From Zonotrichia leucophrys gambelii (lineage: Eukaryota; Chordata; Aves; Passeriformes; Passerellidae), in contig NC_088173.1 of assembly GCF_028769735.1 (NCBI RefSeq), positions 66,300,963-66,364,962 of the forward strand: DNA of 64,000 nt, in the 5' to 3' direction. This document shows positions 12,011-24,962 of the stretch, piece by piece. Both the position numbers and the translations under genes were made by a program. The notes below the pieces were generated by a model, which was not told where the DNA came from, did no database searches, and saw only the letters and a program-made list of their open reading frames with translations. Each line of letters begins with the position of its first letter. The stretch's first letter is position 1.

Positions 12011-15000
12011 CTGGTTCATATGCAACACAAAGCTCTGCTGAGGAAGGACTACAACCTCCTGCACGTGAGGGCCTCCTCCTAAACTCTAAGCACAAGAGAG
12101 CAGCTAAGGGCTGAAAGCACTGCTCAGATCTGCTCCAAAACCTGTTAGCATAATCCCTTATGGATCCAGACTAGTGTTGTGATCCATACAAATATCCAAC
12201 CTCCCTCTGAATTTTGCTAAGTGCCTGGATTCAGCAATACCCCTCAGCAACACGTTCCAGAAAATGACTGCACTTTCCATGAGAAAATTCTGTGCAGATG
12301 CCCCTTGAATGAGGTGTGTGACATTAAAAGAAAACCCAATACAATCACATAAAACAGTGGGAGATCCTCACTTTGGAGAGCAGAGCAACAGCTCATCTCA
12401 GAAAGGAAATCCTTGATGCTGGGGCCAGGTCCTCAGCCTGGATTTTTCCTAAGCTCTGCACTTCTCTAACCACATAGCCTGGGAAGCACTGTAATTGATA
12501 AAAAAGTGAAACCCACTGTGTTTTAGCTCCTCACCCTCCTTTTCATGTGGAAAGAGGCTATTTCAGAGCTGAGCTCCAGGATCTAAAGGCCACAAACTTG
12601 GGCAGCGATTAATGGAAAGTCTATCTGAGGGTGTGAAGGAAAAGAAATGCATTCACACAGGGAAATCTGGCATCAGTAGAGGCAGAAAGTGAGACAGAGA
12701 AAAAGATTTCCTCTCTCTTGGGGGAAAATGAACCAGAGCTATCCCAGCAACTTTTATGGACCATAGTGCTGTAGCCAAACCTGGGATCTCCTGGCTGCTG
12801 CAAAGGACTTTCTGACATTCCCCCAACACACACAGTGAAGTAGCCTGTTTCACACTTGTTCCTTTTGATTTATATCCACCAAGCTCTGTCTGTTGGAAGG
12901 AAAACAGAGCCAGTGACAAGCGAGGCTCTCCAAGGAGAGTGCGACTGTCCACAGGATTTCCCTGCAGGAAGAGCTTTGGAGCAGAAGCAGCACAAGCTGG
13001 ATAACCCAGCAGTGAGAGCATCAGTGAGCACACACCCACTCCTGCTGATCCTTCCATTCCTGCCAGCTCAGCCCAGGGATGGGGCTGGGCTGTGTTTTCT
13101 AACCCCAACGTAATTCCTTGCTCATTGGTGCCAAGGAAGCCTTCAAATCCATCAGTTCTGCCTGGTGAGGATGGAACTCTTGCCTGCAAAGACTCCCTGT
13201 TGAAATTTCAAGCATCCTCTTTTCTGGCAAATTGAAAAACCCCACGGATCATGCTTCTGTAACCCTAAATTCACTCCTAAAACTGCAAAAGCCAAAGTTA
13301 GAAGGTCTGTGAACAGCAGGATTAAACAAGACTGGATTCCCACCAAGTAGCACAGCTAGAGCTGGCTGGCTGAAACTGGGGGGGAAATTATTTACCTTTA
13401 TTTCTTCCCTGCCCAGATAGAGATTTTTACATTGTTTATGAACTTGTAATACCTTCAACAACTCTCCCCATATGTAAAGTTTATTTTAAAATGGCCATGA
13501 GCTAGTTGGGGGACCAGCAGGCAGAGGTCACAGTATATAATCTTTGTTTCTTCAGTAAACCTAATGAAAAAAAAAAAGAAATAAATACTTGTCATCCAAC
13601 TTAGTAATGACTTGTTCAAGGACAAAGTGAAAGCCAGGTGCAGGTTACAGCAAAAGCAGAATTCTGAGGGGCAGCCACATCCCCTCTGCCCTGCCCTGCC
13701 TGCTGCGGGCATCCCTGCCTGCAGGAGCACAAAACTGCTCTCGTATTAGAACTGGAACCCAGCCCAAGAGTCCCCACTCAGCCTGAGCTCACAGATGTCA
13801 AAAACCAAACAAATAAACAAACAAACCAACAACAAATAACCCCAAAAATAAAAAAAAATTAAAAAAAAAACCACCAAAACCAGAAACAAGCAAAATTTGA
13901 CCTGCTGAAAGATCCATCAGTTTAAAATTTCCCCTAGTGTTCTCCATGTTCTCCAAAGGTTGGAGGTATTCCAGCATGGTTCTCCAACAGGAATGCAGTG
14001 CTGGACCTGCAGCTGCTCCTGGAGCAATGTCTGTACACACCAGATGGATAAAGGGCCTCACCACCCAGTTGCCTCCTTGTTTCTGTAAAAGATCACATTT
14101 TCTTGTGAGCTTCCCTCTTTCCAGGGAGCTGGGAGCACAGGAGGGACTGCAGGCTTGCAGTTTCACCTGCTGGGGTAACGTGCATTTTACATCTCCCTGT
14201 GATGTTCCCATTCCTTTCTTCCACACTGCCCTTTTTTGAGATGATGGATTGAGCACCATTCAGTTCTTGCCTAACAGCTGGTACAGATGGAGAGAAACAG
14301 AACCAGAATCAAACCACTCCAGGTGCATTTGCTTCATTCCTGGATGTTGCAGCCATGTTCCTAGCACCATTGGTTGAGAAATGATATGTTTTTGGCTCAC
14401 ATTTTCAAGGCAGCTTTACACTGGGAAATATCTCTGTCAGAGGACTGAGAGCTGCACAGGAATGTGTTTCATTTGGAGCTCTGCAGGTTGATGGTTGCCA
14501 GTTGCTGGGCCCAGCATCAGGATCTCCTCACAGATCCATCAGGAAGTTGTACTACCAGGTGTGATCATTTTATGGCAACTCTGTCTTTTTTTGGACTGCA
14601 GAGGGAATTGACAGCAAAGCTCTGATCTGGAAATGCTGTTTGGACAGAGAGAGGGGTGTTCTCCCTGTCTGGCCCACATGTGTTTGGGATTTAAAAGGAT
14701 GAGACCTCCAAGCAACGTCAGCTGGAGTGGGGGCCCAAAAGATGTCATTGCACTGCCTTAACCCTGCAGCCAGCAAAGCAGCCCAGAATGGGGCAGGAGG
14801 CTTCACTGTCACATGGGCTGGATCAGGGCCAGGCTACATCCCCTAAGAAGAGTCAGAACAGGCTCACAAGACAAGCTAAGGGGCTAAGAACAAGTCATGC
14901 TTGCAAATATATCCCAAAACAAGAGCAGGAGTGGTATGCGTGCAATCCATTCAGAGTCAAGGATTGGGCTGGAGGCCAGAGATAAGCAGAGCTTGGGAAA

Positions 15001-15287
15001 ATGCTTGGGATTTCCAGGCCAGCGTCCTAACCAGCTGTGTTCTACTTCTCTTTCTCTTTTCACTGATACAGTGATCAGAAAACTCAGAGAGACAAAGCAG
15101 AGGCTCCTCAAACACAGGGAAGAGATTGCCCAGGGACATCGGCCATGGCAGAAGCAGCTGCAGTGGATGGTGGTGGGTGAGCTCCCACCCTGCTGGGGCA
15201 TCCATCAGTGCAGCTCCCAGCTGGGCAGGTTTGTGCCTGCAAAGAACCCACCCCTGCCCTCACCTGGGGGGCTTCCCCAGGTCTATG
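12011..15287. other. Intergenic, possible old CR1 at 12180-12330
   Basis: Mostly unique-looking. The stretch near 12180-12330 resembles a decayed antisense CR1 tail (gttccagaaaatgactgc) but only weakly. Open frames up to 195 codons (14897-15484, running into the next LTR) show no domain. No gene signals that I trust. Confidence 0.4.
13798..13882 (+). repeat. A-rich low-complexity run
   Basis: A run of AAAC, AAAT and poly-A words about 85 bases long, with almost no G. It could be a degenerate microsatellite or an old retroposon tail. Confidence 0.8.
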
Positions 15288-15963
15288 TGTTGAAAATTGC
15301 AATGCAAGATGTTTTCAATTGCCATCTGCATGGCAGATTACCTTTGTCAAGTGGGCAGTTTGCCTTATCTCTCTCTCTGAGTGACCACATTCACACCTCC
15401 CTCGGGAGGGGACATCTGCTGATAACAGCTATTGAATGTCACTGCATGGCTGATAAGAACTACAGCATCCCATTGGAGATGTGAGCCCAGGGGGAGGAGC
15501 CAAGCATTCCTACCTGGATATAATCCAGAGGTTTTGAGACACCAGCATGGCTTCTCCACGTGATTCCCCAGAGGAACAGCAGCTGCCTCTTCTTCCACTG
15601 GATCTTCAGAGGAAGAGCACATCCTTCTCTACAGGATCCCTGCTCCAGCAGAACCACCCCTGACACTGCAGGAGGGCTGAGCCACAATTCCAATGGGACT
15701 GCTGCCAACACCCTGACCCACAGGGTGTCAGGTTCTGTTCTGACTCTGTCACTGTTGTTCTAGTGTACTGCATTGTTTATTTTATCCTTTTTTTTTTCTT
15801 TTCCCTATTAAAGAACCGTTATTTCCTGCTCCCATATTTTTGCCTGAGAGCCCCTTAATTTAAAATTTATAACAATTCAGAGGGGTGGGGAGGGTTTACA
15901 TTCTCAATTTCAGGGAAGGCTCCTGCCTTCCTTAGCAGCCTCCTGTCTTTCCAAACCAAGACA
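15288..15963 (+). mobile_element. Solo LTR, probably ERVL-type
   Basis: Begins TGTTGAAAATTGC and ends CCAAACCAAGACA; flanks ctatg and gtatg could be a five-base target-site duplication with one change, the size typical of ERVL. Inside are 'cattggagatgtgagccc', a T-rich tract and an ATTAAA signal near 15808. Similar elements with this terminus are common in songbirds. No internal genes remain. Confidence 0.7.
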
Positions 15964-16839
15964 GTATGTTGTACCAGACTGACACACAAATCCCCTGTGC
16001 CACCCAGCCCACCGTGCTGCAGGTTTCACTGGCAGCTCTCCCTCTGCCAGCCCTGCTGCAGGTGCAAGGAGCAGCTGAAGCAAAATGCCAGCTGAGAGTG
16101 CAATGAGCCACGGAGCAAATCCTCCCTGGCCAGGCTGCAGGCAGGATTTCACAGGGAAGTGTTTTACAGTGTCAGGGTCGATTACATCCTTTGGCTCCAA
16201 CTGGCTTCTCCACATTTCACACATTATTTTCACAGGGGGAAAGAGAAATTAAATGGAAGTGCAGAGAACAGGTTTCCTGCAATTTTTGAGCCTTCTCTTT
16301 ATTTCTGCACAATGGGGAGTCTCTTTTGTCCCCAGATCTCCTCTCCCAAGCTGACACTCCCAATCACCACTCAATAAGATAGGGAAGTTCTAGCCCCAGT
16401 GCTCAAACATACCTGAATACACATCTCCAACTAAATAACAACCTCTTCAAGCTGATAAGGTGCTTTTTCCAAGAAGGAAAAAAAAATTATTTTTATAATT
16501 TTAAATCAGTCCAGAAGATGCTGTAATTTCAGCCATGGTGGGGTTTCGCTTGCAGCTCCTTCTGAATCAAGGACTTGCATTCCCTCCCCTCTGCCCCAGC
16601 ATCAGCTTTAGCCACAGGGAAGAGTCTGTCCCCAGTTCTATGACTTTTTCAAGGCATGTCCTACAAGGAGAGATCCAAAAATGCCTCAGGAGCAAGGGTG
16701 AGTAACCACTGCCCCAGTATCAGTGTCTAATATCATGCAGAAACTAAATTGAAAGGGCAAAAGAGAGGCTGGAAAGAACACTCCCTTCCTCCCCCAGGGC
16801 AGCTAAATCCATCCTCTGCCCACAGTGGGATCAGCTGCA
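15964..16839. other. Intergenic, no gene seen
   Basis: Short open frames only (up to 107 codons). An A/T run near 16478-16505. Nothing else that I can support. Confidence 0.5.
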
Positions 16840-17160
16840 GCTGAAGAAGTCCTGCCTGGAGCTTATCCAGTGCAGCCTTCAAACTTTCCAGTGCTGGAAG
16901 GCCTCCCAGCACAATTCACATTAATGCTTCTCTAATCTCACCTTAGAAAAGCCTCCTTATTGAACCTAAACCTCCCAGGATGCTTTTTTGTCTGTTACTC
17001 TTTGTCTTTTCCCCAGAATGATGCAGAGGGAAGAAGGTAATCACTGTCTCTGCTATTGACCCTTTGCATGCTCTTCTCTGGACTAGCTGGTCTCTGCTTG
17101 TCCAAATGTCTTTGCCAGCCACGAATTCAGAGATCTCGGGGGTTTTTTTGCCCTCCAAAT
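16840..17160 (-). repeat. Old CR1 LINE fragment, antisense
   Basis: Decayed antisense CR1: words such as 'agcttatccagtgcagcct', 'aacctaaacctcccagg' and 'catgctcttctctggac' lie in the order expected for the CR1 3' UTR, but substitutions are heavy. Confidence 0.5.
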
Positions 17161-17424
17161 TTCTCTGGTGACACAGAGGATTGAGTCAGGCTGGACAGAC
17201 CTCCGTGCATCAGCCCAGCTCCCTGGGGAATGGAAGGACCAACAATCCGTGTAGCATTGCTCCCTCTAGGGCTGAAAACTGCTCCCTTCCACGGAGCTGC
17301 ACAAGCACGGGATAAAATCCCTTATCTTGAGCTGTCAGAACCCAGGAAATTCCTCTGGCTGCCCAGGGGGCTCAGAGACCTTGGCACAGAGCCCAGGACC
17401 CCTGTGCCTTTGATTTAGCCCTTG

Positions 17425-17900
17425 GAAAAAACAATTACCAACCTTTATATAAAGGATTACAAGTCAAAAGAGTTTAAGTAGAATAATAGTTAGTTTGTCA
17501 CGGGGTGAAAAATAGATTTTTAAAGGTTTTAGAATGGGGGCTCGGAGTGCTAAGATAAGGAATCCAGGTGTGTCCAGCCTTTCTCCTTCTTCTTGGCTCC
17601 ACTCCTTCCACTGCCACTCCTGCACATCTGGGTGATGTTGGCACTTTTAGATTGGTTTAGAGTAGAAGCTCACTGTCTAACACAGGTGATAAGTACTGGG
17701 AAGTTATGGTAAATAATGTACATGAAGTTTTTAGTATAAAAAGATAACACCAGTGTGCCTCAACCCGACCTGCCAAACAGACTTACAGCAGGTCAGAGAA
17801 AGGATGTTATAGATAAGAAATAATGAACAACCTTGAGAATGAGAACAGAAAAATCCTGACTCCTCCTTTGACGGCCGGGCTGGGAAAAAGAAGCGTGTGC
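17425..17900 (+). mobile_element. LTR, passerine type
   Basis: Diagnostic order: 'gaataatagttagtttgtc', 'tagaatgggggctcggag', 'taagataaggaatccagg', 'tctgggtgatgttggcac', 'gtataaaaagataacacc', then the A-rich 'agataagaaataatgaaca'. A TATA-like element near 17736 fits the U3 promoter. Its exact ends are unclear. The following 17.9-18.3 kb is richer in CpG and could be partly retroviral. Confidence 0.7.
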
Positions 17901-18295
17901 GTGTGTCAGAGTCACTGTGAGAGCAGAGAGTCTGGGATTGAGCCCCACCCGTGTGTTCAGCAAGGAGAGCGGCTCATTCCCGTGCCCTTCCCTTCAGGAT
18001 TACACCCATGGCCAGCCCAGGTGCGCTGCGCTGTTTTTGAGGATTTTCCCCGTTTTGGTGCCGCAGCAGCGGCGCTAGATGGGGCTGCGCGCCCGCTCCT
18101 CGCTCCCGGTCCTGCCAACGGGAAACTCGCAGAGCTCCAGCTGGGAGCGGAGCCAGGCTGCCTTGGGTAACCAGGGAGAGCCCTCCTTGGGCCGCTGCCA
18201 CGGGCATTTCACCTCAGCTGCTTTTACAGCACCGCCTAAATCCAGCATCTCTTATCCCTCCCAGCACGGGGGCAGTTTTGGTACCCAGGTGATGC
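17901..18295. other. CpG-bearing unique stretch
   Basis: Moderately CpG-rich DNA with the word 'gcagcagcggcgctag' at about 18064. A 115-codon plus-strand frame begins in the preceding LTR and runs through here without a domain I recognise. It may be a small regulatory patch or old retroviral sequence. Confidence 0.35.
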
Positions 18296-18547
18296 TGTTG
18301 AGTCAGGGATGGAGAGACAGACCCCAGCCTTCAGGTGGGTCAGAAGGCTCAAGAAGAATCTTTATTAGCACAAAGTACTGAGCTTTTATGGTCTCACTTG
18401 CTAAGTGTGACAGGATCGGTCTCAAAGTAGAAAACTATATAATCTCACATTATTGGTATCTATGAATAGTAGGCTGTGAAGAACCATAACTATAAACAAT
18501 GGTTACAGAAAGAGAGATAATAATTGCTTGAATTCTTTCATCTAACA
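18296..18547 (-). mobile_element. Possible solo LTR, antisense
   Basis: Plus strand runs TGTTGAGTC to ATCTAACA, so the minus strand has TG...CA ends, and a reversed AATAAA lies near 18360. The pattern (reversed polyadenylation signal shortly inside the left end) fits an LTR. I see no target-site duplication, so this is tentative. Confidence 0.35.
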
Positions 18548-21424
18548 TTCCTAGGCTCAGCCTGGAGAAATTGTCTCTGTTCTCTCTTTGACTGCACTGA
18601 GAATATCCACACCCAGGTATTTGAAATAATTGGAATTTCTAATGCAGCCTGAGCTGTTAGAAGCAGTGGCTGGGGATATTCCATTGCAGCAGAAAGTTTC
18701 AGCTGCAGAGCTACAAACTCACATTCAGTTCCTTTCATCTGAATGAACCATGGGGATGGAAACCATGGAAAACCAACCATGAAAGTGGTTTCATAGCAAA
18801 ACCTGTATATAATAATGGCCCTAAATTCCCCTTCTTCTGAGACAAAGTCTCCCTTGATGGTGTGAGAGATGGACCAAGGTACCTGAGAGCTGCTGAGGGA
18901 CTCACCTGGGTGTCCAACTGCACCTGTGTCCCTTGCCTAGCACAAATCAGTCTAAATCAGGTTTCCAAGAAGAGTGAAGCACATTTTAGGTACCAGATGA
19001 GTCACAGAATAGGCTCAGAAACTGAGCCTGATAAAACCAGGCAGCAGAAATGGTGACAGGGTTCAGACTCTCATGACCACGCAGAGGAAAATTCCTTGGG
19101 GTTTTGAGCTAAGCCATGATCTGACCCAATTATCTGCTTCTATAAATAGGAAAGGGCTTGCTTAAAAATCACCCCAGACCACTCTACCCAGCCATAAAAA
19201 CTGAAAATGCTCATGGTAATCTTGTTACTCAATGATAGAACAAACCAGCCCTTCTTTCTTTGTGAATATTTTCCATTAAAAAGGCACAATATGAACAACT
19301 GTGGCAACCTGTACACTTCTTTCTTAGAGCAGTACAGTGGGGTAAATCTGCCCAGGACAAATATCCTGATTTTTTCCTACAGGTACAGTAACACCAAGCC
19401 CTGAAAAGCCACACCAGCTGCTTTAAATGAGCTTCTGCTCTCCTCAGTGGAAAGGAAAAGCTGGTCAGGAATTTTTGTGGAGCTATTTTGTGGTCATTTC
19501 TGTTACAGCAGCAAGAGAGGCCCAAGCACACAGTGACACAGAGGGGTGATCCTGGCAGCTACAAAATGCTGCAAACATTCCCAGGGCTGCACTCAGGAGG
19601 CCAAATGAGATGTGTGTGTATATTCCTGCCCCTCCACACCTGCTTACCCCAAACCTGCTCCCCACCATATCCCTTGTCCCCCCAAGTCCTGAGAAACCCC
19701 TCAGGTTTCTGTGCTGCAGCCACTGAGCCCAGCAGCCAGTGCCTTCACACCGCTTGACCACAAAACTCCTTTGCAGCTTCTCTGTTTGCTCCACCAGCTC
19801 CTCACATCTCCTCATCCTTAACTCAGCCTAAAGCAGTGGGAAAGCAATTCCAGCTTCTGCAAAATGGGTTTGTTTGGGGTTTTCTAAGCTCAGATCAGGT
19901 AGAAAAAGGCTGGGGAATAGGGGAAATTGGCAATAGCAGTGTTTCTGCTTCCCTCCAGACTGGCTTATATGCTGAAGGCCCAAGCTAGGGCTCAAGACTT
20001 CCCTGAGCTACAGAATAATTATTTTAGCTACATGGCAGGAACACAAAGATCACAGGGAAGGAGGTGTCTGATGCTCAGCACTGCCACAGCTGCTTGGATT
20101 TCCAGTTCTCCTTTTTCAGAGAGATTACTGCAGCTTGTGGAAAATGTTTGGGTTTTTTTTCTCCAACTTGCCCACCACATTCTACCTGAGGCTTGGCAGC
20201 CCCAGTGCCTGATCACTGCCAAGCCATCCCCTGCAAGTGGAAATGCCTCCTTGCAAAGCCAGGGCTCCTTGCTGCCCATGAGGGAGCAGGGGTGGCTGCA
20301 CTGGACAAGAAGCCTTTGTTCTCCTCCATGGCAGAGGCAGGAACTTGGGAAGAAGTTGGTTTTGGCCCAAGCACAGGAGAGGGAGGCTGTGAAAACAAAT
20401 GATCAGGCAGATGACCCCAAAGGGAGGTGAAGTACGGATGTTCAGCCCCGCTCAACTCTCCAAGAGTGAGCAGCTTCAGATTCATTTCACAGAGCAGAAA
20501 ACACAAGTGTTGACAGGCATGAGAATTTCAGTCAAGATTCGGTCACAGGTGTGTTTGGGTTTTTTGTTAAACCACAAAGAGGCGATGCACAAGTGCCTGG
20601 AGAAGGAGAAAAGGGTAAATCTGCTGGAACAAGCACTCCTCCACTTCAAAACCCAGTGCTGGCAATTCCTGGCTTTTCACATCCACGTGAACCACAGGAG
20701 CAGTCACTGCAAAGCTGATTTCACTCCTGCCTCCCACCTTGGCCATCAGAGCAGCCACTGGTGCTGCCATGTCCTTGAGAAAGCCAATCCCATGTGATAG
20801 TTTAGAGTGCAGCTTGTGAGGAACACACACTAGAACCCCCCACAAAAGATGCCTTGTCATCCTTCGAGGCAGGCATTTTATTGTACTCTTTTAAATCAAG
20901 GGTTTTGTTGCTTTGAGCACGCAGGTGGAATAAGCTGTAGAGACAGGAGCAAGGAATACAGGTAGGGCTGGAGCAGAAGGATTCCCTCATGGCAATGTAC
21001 AGGTCCAACACCAGCACAGAGCTTTGAGCCACTGCAGCTCCTTCCCAGGGAGTGGTGGGGAGGATTATACATCTATAGAATGTAGGAAGTTTTGCAGCAT
21101 GCCCCCATTTTGGCTGGGGACATGCTGAGGTGCAACTCTCCATGCCCATTTGTAATTCACATCACCTGTGGGACATGGGTGGGTGCTTCAGCCCCTGCTC
21201 ACAGGGGTGTTTTAGGAATACAATGGTCAGAGGCAGAGAAAGGTTTGTGACAAGAAAAGCACCATTTGAGTAGCTCAAAAGGACAATTAGAGACTTGAGG
21301 TATTAAGGGCATGAGCCCCTTAGGGACTCTGGGGTGGGTTGGTTATCTTCCAGCACCTCAGGAGATGGGGGACAATGCTGATGCCAAAAGGCTCAAAACT
21401 CTTTTGACCAGGATGTACAAACAT
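18548..21424. other. Intergenic, no gene seen
   Basis: Several open frames of 100-167 codons on both strands (for example 19927-20430 plus), none with recognisable domains, signal peptides or convincing exon borders. Confidence 0.45.
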
Positions 21425-21640
21425 TTCATAGAATCACAGAACAAGCTGAGTTGGAAGGGACCCCCAAGGACCATCCAGTGCAGCTCCTGGCCCTGCACAG
21501 CCCCATGCCCAGAGTCACCCCCTGTGCCCAGAGCATTGTCCAAACAGCCCTGAGCTCTGCCAGGCTGGTGCTGTGCCCACTGCCCTGGGGAGCCTGGGCA
21601 GGGCCCAGCCACCCTCTGGGGCAGAACCTTTTCCTAAGCT
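21425..21640 (-). repeat. CR1 LINE 3' end, antisense
   Basis: Reversed CR1 terminus (catagaatcacagaac), then 'gctgagttggaagggac', 'gagcattgtccaaacagc' and 'ctggggcagaaccttttcct'. Shares long identical blocks with the copy at 5388-5815, so both belong to one subfamily; this copy is more strongly 5' truncated. Confidence 0.88.
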
Positions 21641-23285
21641 GCTAAAATCAAACATTTGTACAAAACCTGCTGCTGGCAGGCTGGAGGAAGGAAAGCACAG
21701 CATCAGCATCCCATCTGAGCTGTCCTTAACAGAGATGCTCTCCCTTCATCCTCCCTTGCTCAGGTAAGAGATCACACTCATGCTACACAGCTGCCTCCCC
21801 GGTGCCCTCCCATTTCCTGCAGGAATTCCACGTCAGCACAAGAGCTGGAGCTATCCACACACATCCATGCAGAGAGGATGAACTCTCTTCAGCTCCTTAT
21901 CAGCATCTCAACAGTCCCCATGAGTTTAGCACCCAGTTTTGATGCCAACCCAGCACAGACTGCAGTCACCCTTTTTGGCACTTCCCCTTTTTGCCTCCTT
22001 GTGCAACTTCCTGCACAGGAACCATGGAAACATTCAGCACCAGAATAGATAAGGCATAGCCCTGGCTGTGACAGCTCCTACAAAGAGGATTTCAATGCAG
22101 AACATGTGGCTTTATCACAGCCCCCAAAATCTTTGCGACTTTTTAACCAAACACTACTAAGGCCTATTTACAAAGGATGCAGATTCTTTGCAAAGCATCA
22201 ATCTGTGAAACAGCAACAGAACACACAGAGCTTTGTTCTCATCTCACTTCCAGCAAGGCTGAGGCACAGAGCAGAAGCTGCAGTGTTCACACCATTGTAG
22301 GAAACACACCCCTGATTTTAAGGCCAATGCTATAACCCAGTCCAAAATATTCTCATCCACATTAACTTCAAAATCTTGCAAGCCCACAATTTGGTCAGTG
22401 TTGAGAGGGTTTCTCTTTTCCAAGCACCAGACAGATAATTCCACTGACAGGCATTAAAAAGGCATAAACAAACAGAGAAAAAGTTCCCAGCTACCATCTC
22501 CCCTGTTTTGGGGTATGTGGGATTGCATCAAGACTTTCAACTGGATCAGCAAGACATGAAATTTCCTTAAAAGAGGAGGGAGAACAAATGGCAAACGGAG
22601 TGACAAATACATAAATAGAAAGTGGTTTCATCAGTTTATTGCTTTTTGCTGCCATTTCATGGAGTGTCAAGTCTGCACAGACTACCATGGAGAACAAGGT
22701 TTTATCACAAGCCATAAAACAGGTAGGAAATCTAATCCTACATCCACACAATTTGCAAATTTTACAGTAAATACAGCATCTCCAAAAAGCTATCGGCATT
22801 TACATTAATCAACTGATTATTTTTAAGTTGCTGAACAAAATGAAGTGGTGAGGGACCATGTGCTCAGATATACAGACTTCTGGTGCATTCAAGACATCCT
22901 CCCAATACACACATTCTGAAATCTTCCAAAATTTCATTAATACTAAATGAAATTAATGTATTCTGCTTCCAGTTTAAATACCAGGAGAAAATAGTTTCCA
23001 CATTTTAATATATTAACTAAAGGACTATCTGTATAAAACTCTTCACACATGAAATATTTTTAAATTAAATAATATAATATACTTACAAAAAAGAAAAAAC
23101 AGACTAGAAATTTATTGCTAATACAAAAATTAACGCTTTTCATGGAAGAGAAGACTAGATTAATATTATTGCTATGAACATAGTGCCAGAAACAAGAATT
23201 CCTGATTTTCAAATTTGTTCAGCCTCCACAATTGACTTTAAAGGACCTGTAGACATGTGGGACTTGGGAAAGATGAGGTCCACAC

Positions 23286-23291
23286 TTTATT
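23286..23291 (-). terminator. Candidate distal polyadenylation signal
   Basis: AATAAA on the minus strand followed by a GT-rich stretch (gtgtggacc), the arrangement expected of a working cleavage site. It would give ST3GAL5 a 3' UTR of about 1.7 kb. Confidence 0.35.
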
Positions 23292-24684
23292 CAGCTGTGG
23301 TTCATGATCTGATGTCCTTTCATTGCCTCTCAGTACAACACTGAGCATCAGTCTGCTGCTCCTGCCTGCCAACATCATCATTCATTACATCTGCTCTCCA
23401 CAGAATAAAAACCCAAAACACAACCACCCTAATCTTGCATTTCCACATGAGTATTTTTAATATGTGCAACTCCAGCTTCATTCATCTCTATGTCCATAAC
23501 AAAGAAAAGTGGGAACATTCACCAGGTGAAGAGTCCATGATAAGAACAATGTTCCTAGGCCAACCCTTGATTGAATTGCTGACAAGCTTCCACTGCCAAA
23601 GGAAGCTTTTTGCTCATAGTGTAGATTGAGTAACACAACTCCTCAGTGCAAACAGTCACACCTGATACTCTACTCATAACAAAAATATAAACATAAAAAC
23701 TGAATTACACATCTGCACAGCCCAGTGCCTTTGCAGTGCACTGATTTCCACCCCCAAGAACACACATCTATAGCTTTCCTTTCTCTTCTTGTTTTTTAAA
23801 TTTGTTGTTTTCAGCAGTTATCTACCTTGTTACTAGATTATGCTACTTTCTTAAAGTGATTTTCTTCTTAACTTATACACTCACCCAATTACTGACTTGG
23901 GGAAAACCAACTCTACCTCTCCAATTAAATAGACAAAACTGGACTTCACAAGGGTTATCAGCATTGCAAACTATTAAGGTGACAATAGCTATAATTAATT
24001 ACTTAAGGATCATAAAATTAACCAGTGGAAATTGTAACCTAGTCACAGATTTTTGCTAAATGATTGATACAAACGAGTGTTTCACAGAACCAGCAGTTCT
24101 CAATCACTCAAAATATAAATTTTTAAAAAGTGGCAGATTTTGTATTAGTGCCAGTTCTTTAATCAGGGTAACTGAACTCTACTGGAAATCATCCAGTGAG
24201 AAACATTTAAGCAGGTCTTCAGGAATGGAAATGACCAATGACCTGGATTGGGTAAAAGCCTCCTCCTGGCTAAATCCTCTTCTAGAGTGCCTTAATGTGC
24301 TTCACAAAGCAGGATTTTAACCCAAAACATTCATATATCAATGGTTTTAATATCAATCATGTATCAATATCAAAGTACTTACTACTCAGTTGTTGCCACA
24401 ACAATTCCTTTTCCTTCACTCCTACATTTGTTCTTCACCCCCCAAAAAATGTATGAGCAAAAGAATATAAATATTTGAGGAGTAAATGCAATGCTCAAGT
24501 TCAGGACATGCAAGACTTGAGAAGCATATGCCTTTCTTTTCATGGCATGCATGAAAAGGAGTCAGTGTACCAGGAACTGGATCAACAAAGACAGCAGATC
24601 AGGAGAAAATAATCTTGCACATTCTGTTCGACAATTCAGGCCAGCCACGTGTGTTCCATATACATTTGAAAACAAAAACCTGAT

Positions 24685-24690
24685 TTTATT
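24685..24690 (-). terminator. Candidate proximal polyadenylation signal
   Basis: First AATAAA on the minus strand after the ST3GAL5 stop, about 270 bases downstream. It would give a short 3' UTR. Alternative polyadenylation with the distal site is possible. Confidence 0.35.
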
Positions 24691-24962
24691 CAGACAACTT
24701 AAAATATTAAATACTTTAAATGGATGTCTTTCAACTCCAAGTTGAATTGATGAGATATTTACACAGCTATTCACAGAAATGTGCAAAGTAAAGTCTCACA
24801 GGGAAATGAATTTAGAACCTGACAGCTTGAATGGGACATTAAAAAAGGCAGCAGGGATCCCATGTCCATTTCATGCACACTTTAAAGAACTAAAGAGAGG
24901 GAAAGGGATGATCCAGCTGAACCTCTGGAAGTGGAACAAATCCTGTCCATGCTGCAGGTTGG

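Larger units (their letters stand above)
21641..24962 (-). other. ST3GAL5: ST3GAL5 3' UTR and downstream flank
   Basis: The part nearest the stop codon must be 3' UTR, but its end cannot be fixed without transcripts. Minus-strand AATAAA words occur at 24690-24685, 23291-23286, 23116-23111 and 22640-22635. The 22.5-24.9 kb part is AT-rich and free of recognised repeats, as a long 3' UTR would be. No second gene is visible further left. Confidence 0.5.

Noticed and set aside
11315..12095. Two 249-codon minus-strand frames of Ser-Ile-His-Pro repeats and plus-strand Trp-Met-Asp-Gly frames
   Set aside because: They are translations of the GGAT microsatellite, which contains no stop word in any of these frames; no start context, splice sites or flanking coding sequence.
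1..24000. The neighbour gene ATOH8, and POLR1A on the other side at 47-64 kb
   Set aside because: These flank ST3GAL5 in mammals, but I see no basic helix-loop-helix exon on the left and no RNA polymerase I subunit exon on the right, so they must lie outside the window if synteny holds.
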